DNA of 64,000 nt, taken from NCBI RefSeq assembly GCF_004349145.1, contig NZ_SMFO01000013.1, forward strand, positions 1 to 64,000. The letters run 5' to 3'. Below are positions 18,468 to 27,734 of this stretch, piece after piece; position 1 is the stretch's first letter, and every line of letters starts with the position of its first letter. The notes below the pieces were generated by a model that was given only the letters and a program-made list of their open reading frames with translations, was not told where the DNA came from and searched no databases. The DNA is from Flavobacterium hiemivividum. GTDB taxonomy: Bacteria; Bacteroidota; Bacteroidia; Flavobacteriales; Flavobacteriaceae. Position numbers and translations under genes: made by a program.

Positions 18468-18592
18468 AATTATTTTTATTATTAATTATTTTTAAACCTC
18501 TAGAGAAAATAGAGTAATTTTAAAGCTGACTAAAATAAGTTTGTCCTTATATTGAGTTAAAGCTATTCCTGGATTATAGAGAACTTCAGTAT

Positions 18593-19912
18593 TTACTTTT
18601 TAAAAGGAACCTTTACAATTACGGTTTCCCCTTTACCTTCCTCATTGGCGATACTTTGAATTGTCCACAGATCAGTTAAATTATCTCCGTCTATAATACT
18701 ACCACTATAGTCGCCCCAAGCCACGCCATCAGCTGCTCCTTTTCCTTCTCCTACACTTACAATTTCGCGAATTGCTCCTGGCTTATCCTTTTTTTTCCTA
18801 AAAGCGAATCTAGGACTGATAAAAGAGTTCTCATTCGCTTCTTGAAAACCTATTAACACGTCTTGCTTTTTATTAACGGCTATCGTTGTTTGAATATAAT
18901 TAGTATCAACATTACCTATTATTCCTGTTTGAACGATATCACCTGTTTTTGCATTTATTTGATGCCATTGCACAGCTGAACGATTATCAACATTTACCGC
19001 TTGAGAGAACCAAATATGGCCACTCTGAAAAACTACATTTTTAGGATTTCGATCTCCACTTGAAACTTTTTGTGTTGTTCCTTTTTGATCTGATTGCGGC
19101 GGATATGTCATGTTTTTTAATTGGTGTGGTTTTCTAGAAACAACTACCGCATATGGTTTTCCATCAGCATCTTCAGTTACTTTACGAATTACAAAATTCT
19201 TACTTTCGATACTAAAGAAGTAGAGATCATCAATTGCATCTTGCATAAAAACCGGATGACCTAAACTCCCTTTAAAATGATATATAGTTGCTGGTTTTCC
19301 TGCTTTTGCCTCATTCATCTTTAAAACAAATGTGTTTTCTTCTCCACCAGGATAGGAATAACCAATCCATTTTTTGCTGTAGCCAATTCCGCCGCCATCG
19401 ACTTCTTCAGTTCTTGATATAGGATACGTATTCCATGCTCCTCTTGGGTCATCGCTTTCTGAAACCGAAACATTTACTGGTTTGGTTTTCGCTTTGTCAT
19501 AATACCACCACAAGTCAAAAACAAAAACTTTGTTATGAATGTCAAAAAACATTTTAGGATCTATTCCGTCATTAAAACAATTTTGAGAAACTCCTTGAAT
19601 AAATTTCCCTTTCTTGTCATAAATGATCAATCCACTATTTGTACCATGTAAAACATAACCACCTCCAACGGCGATTTGTGGATCTACCTGTCGGTCACCA
19701 TCCATTGATCCATTAAAAACTTGGTATCCATTTATCATTTGTGGGTTACCACCTTGTATTCTTTCCTTACACTGACCTTCGTTATTAAACGTTTTTTTAC
19801 GTATTGGATTTACTACTTCTGTATTAGAAGGGTATATTTTGTCATTTATACTTTGAGCACTTAACGATGCGAAAAATAGAAATAACAAAAAAGTTAAACT
19901 TGCCTTTTTCAT
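18593..19912 (-). CDS. Secreted protein of unknown function, probable beta-propeller
   Basis: 439 residues. A clear signal peptide ends at SLSAQS (residue ~20). The mature part has repeated hydrophobic beta-strand patterns with Asp/Gly turns (VDPQIAVGGGYVLHGTNSG, GDRNPKNVVFQSGHIWFSQ, ADGVAWGDYSGSIIDGDN), which suggests a six- or seven-bladed propeller. I recognise no family. It lies between the DUF5007-like lipoprotein and GH20 of PUL B on the same strand, so a role in glycan recognition or cleavage is plausible but unproven. A terminator (20036-20069) and a perfect palindrome (20016-20031) upstream suggest its own promoter. Confidence 0.6.
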   Translation of the reverse strand: MKKASLTFLLFLFFASLSAQSINDKIYPSNTEVVNPIRKKTFNNEGQCKERIQGGNPQMINGYQVFNGSMDGDRQVDPQIAVGGGYVLHGTNSGLIIYDKKGKFIQGVSQNCFNDGIDPKMFFDIHNKVFVFDLWWYYDKAKTKPVNVSVSESDDPRGAWNTYPISRTEEVDGGGIGYSKKWIGYSYPGGEENTFVLKMNEAKAGKPATIYHFKGSLGHPVFMQDAIDDLYFFSIESKNFVIRKVTEDADGKPYAVVVSRKPHQLKNMTYPPQSDQKGTTQKVSSGDRNPKNVVFQSGHIWFSQAVNVDNRSAVQWHQINAKTGDIVQTGIIGNVDTNYIQTTIAVNKKQDVLIGFQEANENSFISPRFAFRKKKDKPGAIREIVSVGEGKGAADGVAWGDYSGSIIDGDNLTDLWTIQSIANEEGKGETVIVKVPFKK

Positions 19913-20015
19913 TTTTTATTTTTTAAAATAGTTAATAGTGATTAGAAAGTTTTTAACGCTCCCTATTTATTCTTTTGGATTTGAATAAAAACCCTTAAAT
20001 TAAATTGTTTTTATA

Positions 20016-20031
20016 GTTGGAATATTCCAAC
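20016..20031. promoter_or_regulatory. Perfect 16-bp palindrome upstream of the 439-residue gene
   Basis: GTTGGAATATTCCAAC is fully symmetric, AT-centred, and lies ~104 bases before the start codon at 19912 and immediately past the terminator of the upstream gene. It could be an operator for a dimeric regulator. It differs from the TGTGTTCGAACACA operators. Confidence 0.35.
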
Positions 20032-20035
20032 AACA

Positions 20036-20069
20036 AAAAAGAGAAGATTAAAAAATAATCTTCTCTTTT
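20036..20069 (-). terminator. Terminator of the DUF5007-like gene
   Basis: A ~14-bp stem, AAAAGAGAAGATTA with TAATCTTCTCTTTT (right arm 20056-20069), and a short A-rich loop, 13 bases past the stop at 20082. On the minus strand it continues into TTTTTTGTTGTTG. Confidence 0.8.
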
Positions 20070-20081
20070 AAAAAAATAAAA

Positions 20082-21164
20082 CTATTTTTTTTTAGTATAT
20101 GGAATTTTCATTTTAATCTCCCAAGTACCTGTATCATTTATTTTCACACCCCATCTAATATATGCTCTATTACGAATCTCTCCAGTACTGGGATCAATAT
20201 ATGCAGACCAGTTTTTGAGACCGTTATCGGCCTCATAAGCTACTTTATCCACAGTAAACGCATCATCAGTGGTCAAATAGTACATTAAATAAGAATTGGT
20301 TCCAGAACTATATGTTCTTCCGTATTGCGGGAAAGGTGGAGCTGGAAGTCCAAACGTACTACCTTCGGCATCATTAACAACTCCGATACTGTTATCATGA
20401 TAATTTTGTAAATAACTAGCTCCATCAGGATAAAAAAGAACTTTAGAAGGATCTAATGCAACCCCATAACTATCAGCTATGATCATTTTCACTTTGATTG
20501 CCTGTTTAGGTTCATCACTGACTTTTTTTATTGTTATATAACGACTTGTACCGTTCAATACTTTTGGTACTTCAGGGTCATTATCATTCAAAACCGTATA
20601 AGTAGATCCAATATCCCATACACCTGCTCCTTTACCAAGTTGTAATCTTGACCTCATTTCTGTAGGAAATTCAACTTGTTTAAAAGGTCGTAATTTTATG
20701 TGGGTAAATTTATCCAATTGACGCTCTCCACGAACATTTTTTACATTGACATTGACATCAAAATCATCATTAACAACCATTCTTGTTGCTTGTGTAAATG
20801 CAAATTGTCCACTAACTGGATTCATTAGAATTGATGGCTGTTTACTTATTTCCAATTTTTTCATAGCTAGTTCCAATGTAGTATCCGTATTTGGATCAAA
20901 TGGTTTCAACCAAGTTAAAATATCATGTTCCTCTTGCAACTCAGTAGTTACTTTTCCATCTTTATCTGTAATACTTGTAATTTTCCATTCCAAGGGATAG
21001 GTCGAGCCCTCAGAAGCTGGCGGAGGTGAGGTTATAAATACCCCGCGTGGAACGTCTATATTATCTTGCAACGAATGTATATTATCACTAATGTAGCCCA
21101 CTTCTGGTTGTTCACATGATGATACAAATACAGTAATCATTAAAAAATAGATTATCTTTTTCAT
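20082..21164 (-). CDS. DUF5007-like lipoprotein (PUL B)
   Basis: 360 residues with lipobox VFVSSC (Cys ~17). The mature start QPEVGYISDNIHSLQDNIDV and the later VRGERQLDKF resemble DUF5007, a beta-rich family coded with SusCD/fasciclin sets in Bacteroidota. The C-terminal ~100 residues (NSYLMYYLTTDDAF, WSAYIDPSTGEIRNRAYIRW) look like another sandwich domain. It is probably an outer-surface, glycan-binding accessory. It lies 107 bases after the fasciclin gene and ends the run of four linked genes at a strong terminator. Function is inferred from context only. Confidence 0.6.
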   Translation of the reverse strand: MKKIIYFLMITVFVSSCEQPEVGYISDNIHSLQDNIDVPRGVFITSPPPASEGSTYPLEWKITSITDKDGKVTTELQEEHDILTWLKPFDPNTDTTLELAMKKLEISKQPSILMNPVSGQFAFTQATRMVVNDDFDVNVNVKNVRGERQLDKFTHIKLRPFKQVEFPTEMRSRLQLGKGAGVWDIGSTYTVLNDNDPEVPKVLNGTSRYITIKKVSDEPKQAIKVKMIIADSYGVALDPSKVLFYPDGASYLQNYHDNSIGVVNDAEGSTFGLPAPPFPQYGRTYSSGTNSYLMYYLTTDDAFTVDKVAYEADNGLKNWSAYIDPSTGEIRNRAYIRWGVKINDTGTWEIKMKIPYTKKK

Positions 21165-21271
21165 ATGTAATAGTTATTATTAATTTTAGATTATAGGTAT
21201 TAATCCCTTAGAAAATATTTTCCACAGGGTCTATTTCCTATTTCTGTTGATTATTTAGATTAATATTCAAT

Positions 21272-21916
21272 TTACGGAATAGGTATATAATTCGAGAAAA
21301 TATGATTTCCTTGCAGAACATGTATAATACCATTAGTAGAAACTAAATTAGAAGTTCTCACTACCGTTTTCTTGTCATCAACTATGTCATCAGTAGCATC
21401 CCAGTCAGCACCAACTTTGAATGTATAATAAACATATTCTGGGAAATTATCCAATTGCCCCGTATATTCTTCTACAGGCTCCAATGATAACAGCCTTTCT
21501 TCCCCATTACGGGCTACATAAACTTTTCCTTGCTTTACAAGTTTACTGCGATCCAAAGTTTGGTCGAAAATATAACCACCAAGCATTACTTTTAGTTCTG
21601 GCTCAGTAATATCATTTATTGTAAATGTTGCCGTTGGATCTAATTTCCGCTTTTGACTTAGAATTGCAATTACATAATTTTTGATTGATAGGTTATTTGG
21701 AGCAAAGAGAGTTGTTGATTTAGCATTCACAACTTCAACCATATCCGCTTTATCAATCAATAGAGCCAAAGTGTCAAGTTGCTTATTTGATTTTAAAAAA
21801 TCATAAGTACTCATATTTACATTCGGATCGGCTAAACCTCCATCAACAAGATAATCATCACTTGAACATGAATATAAACCGAATAATGTGATTAGTAATA
21901 ATATTGTATTTTTCAT
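21272..21916 (-). CDS. Fasciclin-domain lipoprotein (PUL B)
   Basis: 214 residues with lipobox GLYSC (Cys ~17). One FAS1 domain spans about residues 38-208: MSTYDFLKSNKQLDTLALLI, TTLFAPNNLSI (the TxFAPtn box), MLGGYIF and the closing TSNLVSTNGIIHVLQGNHIF, which matches the H2 box. FAS1 domains mediate adhesion and protein or sugar binding. It is the third gene of PUL B, 34 bases after susD, so it is presumably exposed at the surface with the SusCD complex. Confidence 0.8.
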   Translation of the reverse strand: MKNTILLLITLFGLYSCSSDDYLVDGGLADPNVNMSTYDFLKSNKQLDTLALLIDKADMVEVVNAKSTTLFAPNNLSIKNYVIAILSQKRKLDPTATFTINDITEPELKVMLGGYIFDQTLDRSKLVKQGKVYVARNGEERLLSLEPVEEYTGQLDNFPEYVYYTFKVGADWDATDDIVDDKKTVVRTSNLVSTNGIIHVLQGNHIFSNYIPIP

Positions 21917-21950
21917 ATTTTTATCCTTTATTATTTATTTTTAAACTATA

Positions 21951-23516
21951 CTACAATTTCCCTTTCCAGTAATCTGTTTGAGTAATCGCTGGGTTGATGG
22001 ATATAATATTAGGGGCAACTGGCCAAAAATAACCTTCTTTCGCATTTCTGGCTGGATTAGACCAGTTCACTCCAGTGAAATAATTCATTCTGATTCTATC
22101 GAAACCTGATTGAGCTTCTCCTACCAACTCAATGGCACGTTCATCAAAAATAGCTTTAGTTAATGAAGCTCTATCGGTAGCGCCGGTATAATTGGGAACA
22201 TTTGCTTTACCTCTAATTGTATTGATATCTGCAACTGCCTCTAACGACTTATTCAACTTCATATTTGCCTCTGCTCTAATTAGATAGATATCAGCCAATC
22301 TAAAAATCAAAATATTAGATTCCGAAAAATTTGCATAAGCATCAGTTGCAGTTGCATCCTTTGTACGTTGAGAATATTTCTTCAAATAAGACTCGTCTGT
22401 TCTATTATATTCAGAGAAGAATAAATCTTTACGTACATCATTATCTCTATCACTATTCGAATCCATCATTTCAGATCCGTAAAAATCAGGGTCGATATAA
22501 GGAGCCGATCCACTAACTGTTTTAAAAATAGGATAGTTAAGGGTTAACCCAGTATGTGTGTTATCGCCGCTAGATACTCTGAAAGATTCATTCACATCTG
22601 AACTAATATTTATTTCGAAAAGACCGGTTTTTGATTGTCCAATGCACATTTTATCAAAATCAACATTTGAAGCTGCTCCAGTTATAGGGTCGTAAACAAT
22701 ATTAGAAGTATAATCAATAAGAGATGCGTTGCTATTATTAATTACAGCAGTTGCTGCAGCAATCGCTTCTGCAATCATTTGTGGATTATCATTATCTCTA
22801 CTAGCGTACCATAAGGCTATGTGCGCTTTTAGTGCTTCGGCACTTCCTTTATTGGCTTGAATCGCCCATGTAGGATCTCCTGGCGACGAATACTGTAATA
22901 AACTAATTGATTTATTAGCTGCTTCTAAAGCGTAAGCCAACACTTTTTTCTCATCTTCTCTAGGTAGGGATACAATATAACCATCTTTAACTAATTGATC
23001 TGAGGACTCGATAACATCGGTAACAATAGGCACATCACCCCAAATACGAGCCATATAGAAATAAGACAGCGACCTAATAAAAGCAGCCTCACCAATAATT
23101 CTGTTTTTTTCAGCTATTGATTTAAATTTAGTATCAGGCATGTCACTAACATGTTTTTCAATAGCAAGAGCCCAGTTAGCAGCTCTATAAAAACCTTTCC
23201 AGTCACGAGTATTATCTCTATAAGCTAATACATAATTTCCACTTCCTTCAATGTAATCCGAAATCCAGCTACGGCTATTCATAAAGGTCATCCCTGTAAA
23301 CTCACCCCAATATAAGAAAGCACTATTATCTATTAGTGTGTTTTTTAACAATCCATAACAACCAGCAACAGCTGATTCCGCATTTGGTTGAGATACCCAA
23401 AAATTATCTGGAGTTGTAATACTTACGGGTTCTTGGTCTAAAATGTCAGTACAGCCCATCATGCTGAACAAACCAAAAACCATAGCGCCAATTTTAATTT
23501 TTATATTATTTTTCAT
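21951..23516 (-). CDS. susD: SusD/RagB-family surface glycan-binding lipoprotein (PUL B)
   Basis: 521 residues. Lipobox FSMMGC (Cys ~22) is followed by TDILDQEPVSITTPDNFW. SusD landmarks are ESAVAGCYGLLKNT, GEAAFIRSLSYFYMARIWGDVP, ILIFRLADIYLIRAEANMKL and IFDERAIELVGEAQSGFDRIR. It would cap the PUL B SusC barrel, its gene starting 12 bases after susC. The sequence is of the RagB type and clearly distinct from the PUL A SusD. Confidence 0.93.
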   Translation of the reverse strand: MKNNIKIKIGAMVFGLFSMMGCTDILDQEPVSITTPDNFWVSQPNAESAVAGCYGLLKNTLIDNSAFLYWGEFTGMTFMNSRSWISDYIEGSGNYVLAYRDNTRDWKGFYRAANWALAIEKHVSDMPDTKFKSIAEKNRIIGEAAFIRSLSYFYMARIWGDVPIVTDVIESSDQLVKDGYIVSLPREDEKKVLAYALEAANKSISLLQYSSPGDPTWAIQANKGSAEALKAHIALWYASRDNDNPQMIAEAIAAATAVINNSNASLIDYTSNIVYDPITGAASNVDFDKMCIGQSKTGLFEINISSDVNESFRVSSGDNTHTGLTLNYPIFKTVSGSAPYIDPDFYGSEMMDSNSDRDNDVRKDLFFSEYNRTDESYLKKYSQRTKDATATDAYANFSESNILIFRLADIYLIRAEANMKLNKSLEAVADINTIRGKANVPNYTGATDRASLTKAIFDERAIELVGEAQSGFDRIRMNYFTGVNWSNPARNAKEGYFWPVAPNIISINPAITQTDYWKGKL

Positions 23517-23528
23517 TTTTTAATTCAT

Positions 23529-26500
23529 TTAAAATTTAACATCCAATCCAAAGGAAAAGGTTTTTGCTTGTGGATATCCATTTCCGTAAGTATATCCATG
23601 CTCGTCTACAAGTGAGGCATCTGTTACCGTCTTAGAACGTTGCCATTGATACGGATTTAAGACAGAACCGTAAATACGCACACGAGACAAGTGTAGCTTT
23701 TCTAAGATAGGATTTCTATCAAAGGTATATCCGATCGAAGCATTGGAAATTTTCCAAAAATCACCACTTTCTATCCATAAAGATTGTCCATCTCTAAATC
23801 TGTAAAAAGAAGGTAGGCCTGTTGTAGATGGATACAGTGCTGGAAATCGAACACCAGCTGCACCATCACCTGGTTGTTGCCAGAAGCTTAGGTCACTTAA
23901 ATCAGCTAATCCACGTTCTGCCCATGATGTTCCTCCTCTATCGTAACTATCCATATACTTTTGTAACACCGAATTTAAAATATCAGATCCAAATGAGAAT
24001 TGACTATAAGCTTGTAAGTACCATCCTTTGTATTTCAAGTTCACATTAAAAGAACCAATAAGATCTGGAGTTGGTTTAAATTTAGTATCTAATATATTGT
24101 CACTAAGTCCGCCATCATCAGATAGCAAGTAATCCCCATTATAGTCCTTCCAGATAGGGAAACCCGGAGCTATAGTAGCCCATGCATCTTTTCCTTTCAG
24201 TGGTTGACCTGTATAAGGATTAGTTGGCAATTGATTCAAGTTATCTAATATATACTCATTCCTGAATAAGACGGGAAGATTAAGTGGCATACCTACGACA
24301 TATCCGAAACCTCTATAGTTACCATCAACCCCATAATAATCTTTATTACCGTTAGGAAGCTTAGTCACAAAATTTTTGTTTTGGCTAAAACCAGCCGTTA
24401 ACTCAAGATTCCAATCATTTGTTCTTGGAAATACATTCCATTTTACCATAGTCTCCCAACCGTAATTCATTACCCCAGCAACATTGGCTTTAGCACTATT
24501 GTAGCCCGAATAAGAAGGGAAAAGAATATCAAAAAATAACTTATCTGTTTTCTTATTATAAGCATCGAAAGTGACATTGACTCTGTTATTAAACAAATCC
24601 AAATCGACACCTAAGTTCCATTGTGTAGAATTCTCCCAAGAAAGCTTAGAATTTCCAATAGCATTGTAATTCGGGACAACACCTGTTACTCCTCCATAGG
24701 AAGAAACATTCATTGTATTTGACCATAATGGATTTCCACCATAACCCAAGTTATAGGAACCATATCTTAAAAAATTAGCATCAAATTGTTTTCCATTGAC
24801 ACCGTAACTAGCTCTAAACTTACCATAGGTTAAAATATTTGAGATATTATCTTTAACAAACGCTTCGTCTGAAAAAATCCAACCTATAGATACCGAAGGA
24901 AATTTAGCCCAACGAACATCTTTACCAAAACGGGAAGATCCATCGATACTATAACTTCCATCAATCATATATCGTTCCTTGTATCTATACCCAACACGTC
25001 CGAAGTAAGACAATAATGCATTAGATTCTATGCTAGTATAACCATTTATTTGTTCCTGAGTATAGCGATCGTTTATCACCTGGATTGCATCGCTTCCAAA
25101 ACCTTGAGCCGAAATCCCTATATCTTCATATTTATTATAATCTGTTTTAGTACCTAAGATACCTGTAATGGTATGATCACTAATAGTCTTATAATAACTT
25201 AAATATACATCAGACGATAGGTTCTTTCTTGTATATAAAGCATAACTAGCAAAACCGTCCCCTTCCTCGCGAAGTATAGAAGGCTCGTAGAAATTTTTCT
25301 TCTCCGTACTATAAACAAAATTAAATTGAGTATTAAAAGTAAGAGCATCTATTATGTTGAATCTAGAGAAATTAGAAATAGTCGTTTGGATACTTTCATC
25401 TGTATTCAGTTTCTCACTCAATTGTCCTTTAATCGCTTGCTTTTTAGCGTCAGATATAAAAAATAATGATGAATTTAAATTAGCAGGATCTGAAGGTAAA
25501 GTTGAATTAAAATTAAAATTCCCTCCATAAGGATTTCCTTGACCGGTTTTATTATCAGTATAAGTAAGGTTTACGCGAAGTTGATTTTCAAAGCTTTTCC
25601 CAACTTTAGTGTTAAGGTTACTTGCAAAAGTATAACGCTTGAAACCAGAATTTTGCACTACACCTTCAGCATTATCATAACCTAAAGACACACGATAATT
25701 AGAAGTTTCAGAACCGCCTCTAACGCTTAAATTATATTTTTGAGTAACACCAGTTCTATAAAACAACCCTTGATAGTCCACATTATTATTGAATGCCGGA
25801 TTCAAACTATCAGACAAAACCATTGGAACCTCTCTACCTTGAGCATATTGTGATTTCCACCATTTGTCAATCATTCCAATTTTAGCATTTCTTTCTGCTG
25901 CTCCCACTAGCATAGGCACTAGTTCAGGAATTGGAGAAAAACCAGTATTAACAGAAAAATTAAACTCTGGTTTATCTAAAGCAGTTCCTTTTTTAGTTGT
26001 AATAATAATTACTCCATTTGCGCCGCGAGAACCATAAATAGCAGCTGCTGAAGCATCTTTCAACATGTCTATACTTTCAATGTCGTTTGGGTTCAAAGAA
26101 GCTAAAAAATCAGTATTAGATGTATTGTATCCCGCGAGATCCTCCAATGAAGTTTGTACACCATCGATTACATACAATGGATTACTATATCCAGTACCAT
26201 CTACACTCCCTGACATATTCGAATTACCACGAATAACAACAGAACTACGTCCTCCAGGAGCCCCACTTTGAGTTGGGGTTGAAACCCCGGTAGACAAGCT
26301 TGCAATTAAAGACGATACACTCAAAACTGGTATCGATTCTAATTGTTTGCTGCTAATAGTAGCAACCGCAGCATTCACATTTTTCTTATGCGCCTTTTGG
26401 TATCCAATAACCACAATGTCACTTAATTCATTTTGCGCTGGTTTAAGTTTGATTTTGTAATCTTTTTTATTACCAACAGTAATTTCTTTAGTCTCGAAGC

Positions 26501-26855
26501 CTATAAAAGAAATTTCTAAAACATCTGTATCCTTAGCTTCGATAGAAAAATTTCCATCACTATCTGTAGAAACAGATTTTGTAGACCCTTTAATTCTAAC
26601 AGTTGCACCAGGTAAACTTTCTCCTAATTCGCCGCTCACTTTCCCTGTGATCATACTTTGTTCTACAGAGATTCTTTCAAAGTTCTTGTTAATGGACTCT
26701 TTCTGCTTGTTAGTAGGAAAATCTTCGGTGTTTGCAACAGCCGACATGTTGAACAACACAGCACATAACATCGTCGATCTCTTTAACATCCAAGGAACTA
26801 ATCTCTTTTTCTCCTTAAACATTTTAGACTCTAGCGAGTGTAGATTTTTTTTCAT
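23529..26855 (-). CDS. susC: SusC/RagA-family TonB-linked outer-membrane transporter (PUL B)
   Basis: 1108 residues. A signal region reaches to about AVANTEDF (residue ~45). A carboxypeptidase-like domain follows (ITGKVSGELGESLPGATVRI), then LSDIVVIGYQKAHKKNVNAA and the plug with SNPLYVIDGVQTSLEDLAGY and MLKDASAAAIYGSRGANGV. A long barrel ends in FSFGLDVKF. It imports oligosaccharides together with the SusD that follows. The start codon lies ~325 bases downstream of the predicted promoter (27187-27219), a long leader like that of PUL A susC. Confidence 0.95.
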   Translation of the reverse strand: MKKNLHSLESKMFKEKKRLVPWMLKRSTMLCAVLFNMSAVANTEDFPTNKQKESINKNFERISVEQSMITGKVSGELGESLPGATVRIKGSTKSVSTDSDGNFSIEAKDTDVLEISFIGFETKEITVGNKKDYKIKLKPAQNELSDIVVIGYQKAHKKNVNAAVATISSKQLESIPVLSVSSLIASLSTGVSTPTQSGAPGGRSSVVIRGNSNMSGSVDGTGYSNPLYVIDGVQTSLEDLAGYNTSNTDFLASLNPNDIESIDMLKDASAAAIYGSRGANGVIIITTKKGTALDKPEFNFSVNTGFSPIPELVPMLVGAAERNAKIGMIDKWWKSQYAQGREVPMVLSDSLNPAFNNNVDYQGLFYRTGVTQKYNLSVRGGSETSNYRVSLGYDNAEGVVQNSGFKRYTFASNLNTKVGKSFENQLRVNLTYTDNKTGQGNPYGGNFNFNSTLPSDPANLNSSLFFISDAKKQAIKGQLSEKLNTDESIQTTISNFSRFNIIDALTFNTQFNFVYSTEKKNFYEPSILREEGDGFASYALYTRKNLSSDVYLSYYKTISDHTITGILGTKTDYNKYEDIGISAQGFGSDAIQVINDRYTQEQINGYTSIESNALLSYFGRVGYRYKERYMIDGSYSIDGSSRFGKDVRWAKFPSVSIGWIFSDEAFVKDNISNILTYGKFRASYGVNGKQFDANFLRYGSYNLGYGGNPLWSNTMNVSSYGGVTGVVPNYNAIGNSKLSWENSTQWNLGVDLDLFNNRVNVTFDAYNKKTDKLFFDILFPSYSGYNSAKANVAGVMNYGWETMVKWNVFPRTNDWNLELTAGFSQNKNFVTKLPNGNKDYYGVDGNYRGFGYVVGMPLNLPVLFRNEYILDNLNQLPTNPYTGQPLKGKDAWATIAPGFPIWKDYNGDYLLSDDGGLSDNILDTKFKPTPDLIGSFNVNLKYKGWYLQAYSQFSFGSDILNSVLQKYMDSYDRGGTSWAERGLADLSDLSFWQQPGDGAAGVRFPALYPSTTGLPSFYRFRDGQSLWIESGDFWKISNASIGYTFDRNPILEKLHLSRVRIYGSVLNPYQWQRSKTVTDASLVDEHGYTYGNGYPQAKTFSFGLDVKF

Positions 26856-27186
26856 AAAATTGGTTTGGTTAATGGTTAATTAATTAGCTCTTTTTTTTTA
26901 GAGTTTTTTTTTAGTTTAATTATAACAATCTTTATAAAAACATTAATTAGTAAAAAAGTCGTCGCCTTTTAAAAAAACAAAAAACGCTTCTTTTTCTTTA
27001 CTTTATTTCAAAGACTATATTGTTCTTCATATAGTCAAAATATCCTACTCCCAAAAAACAATCATTACCTATTCCTTTTTACTCCATCTTTAGAAAACAC
27101 ACCGATTTACTAATGTTATCCCACTTAAATAGGTATAGAAACTAACCTCATTAACACAATTTGTAGAAGCAAATTCCTATTTTTTA

Positions 27187-27219
27187 ACGAAACTATATAT
27201 TAAATTTTAATAAAGCAAG
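27187..27219 (-). promoter_or_regulatory. Core promoter of PUL B susC (shared module)
   Basis: On the minus strand CTTGC (27219-27215) leads into TTTATTAAAATTTAATATA and the -7 box TAGTTTCG (27195-27188). It is nearly identical to the PUL A promoter. Transcription should start near 27180. Confidence 0.65.
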
Positions 27220-27233
27220 TAAAAATGTTAAAA

Positions 27234-27272
27234 ATGTGCACGAACACATGAAATATGTGTTGTCGTGCACAT
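27234..27272. promoter_or_regulatory. Double palindromic operator upstream of PUL B susC
   Basis: Site 1, TGTGCACGAACACA (27235-27248), matches the TGTGTTCGAACACA core except for two bases in one half. Site 2 is TGTGTTGTCGTGCACA (27256-27271). The outer ATGTGCACGA and TCGTGCACAT make a 10-bp perfect inverted repeat over 39 bp. The 21-bp offset between sites and the 46.5-bp distance from site 1 to the -7 box are the same as at PUL A. Confidence 0.7.
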
Positions 27273-27734
27273 AAAAAAACATTATGTCTTTTAATTGTGA
27301 TAAAATACTGTGTTATAAACAACTTAATTAACATTTAAAACACAACCTACTGACACATATCTATAATATTCTCTATACATAACAAAACATTATACATATG
27401 CATTAAAAACAAAAACAAAAAAATTAACAATCAAAAAACAACTAATTATCAATACATTATTTCATTAATAAATTAATTCGTAAACATCTATTACTTAATA
27501 AAATTTCAAAAATTTAAACAATAGTTGTTTGCCTTACAAAAAGACTGAAATTAAGTTTTAAGCTTTTTTTAACACCGTATATCTTATTAACTGTTTTATA
27601 AAAAAATAATCTATAAATATGTTTTCTTTCAAAATTTAGCTTCTTTTGTAAAACACAAAAACGCTTTATAGACTACTAAACAAGTAAACGCTTTTGTAGT
27701 TTTCATTCAATAAAAAAAATATATTCGAATAATT
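27273..27734. other. AT-rich intergenic region
   Basis: 462 bases, extremely AT-rich, between the divergent PUL B susC promoter and the CBM9-like gene. No gene or structured RNA is recognised. A promoter for the CBM9-like gene should lie near its 3' end, but I cannot point to a convincing one. Confidence 0.5.
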
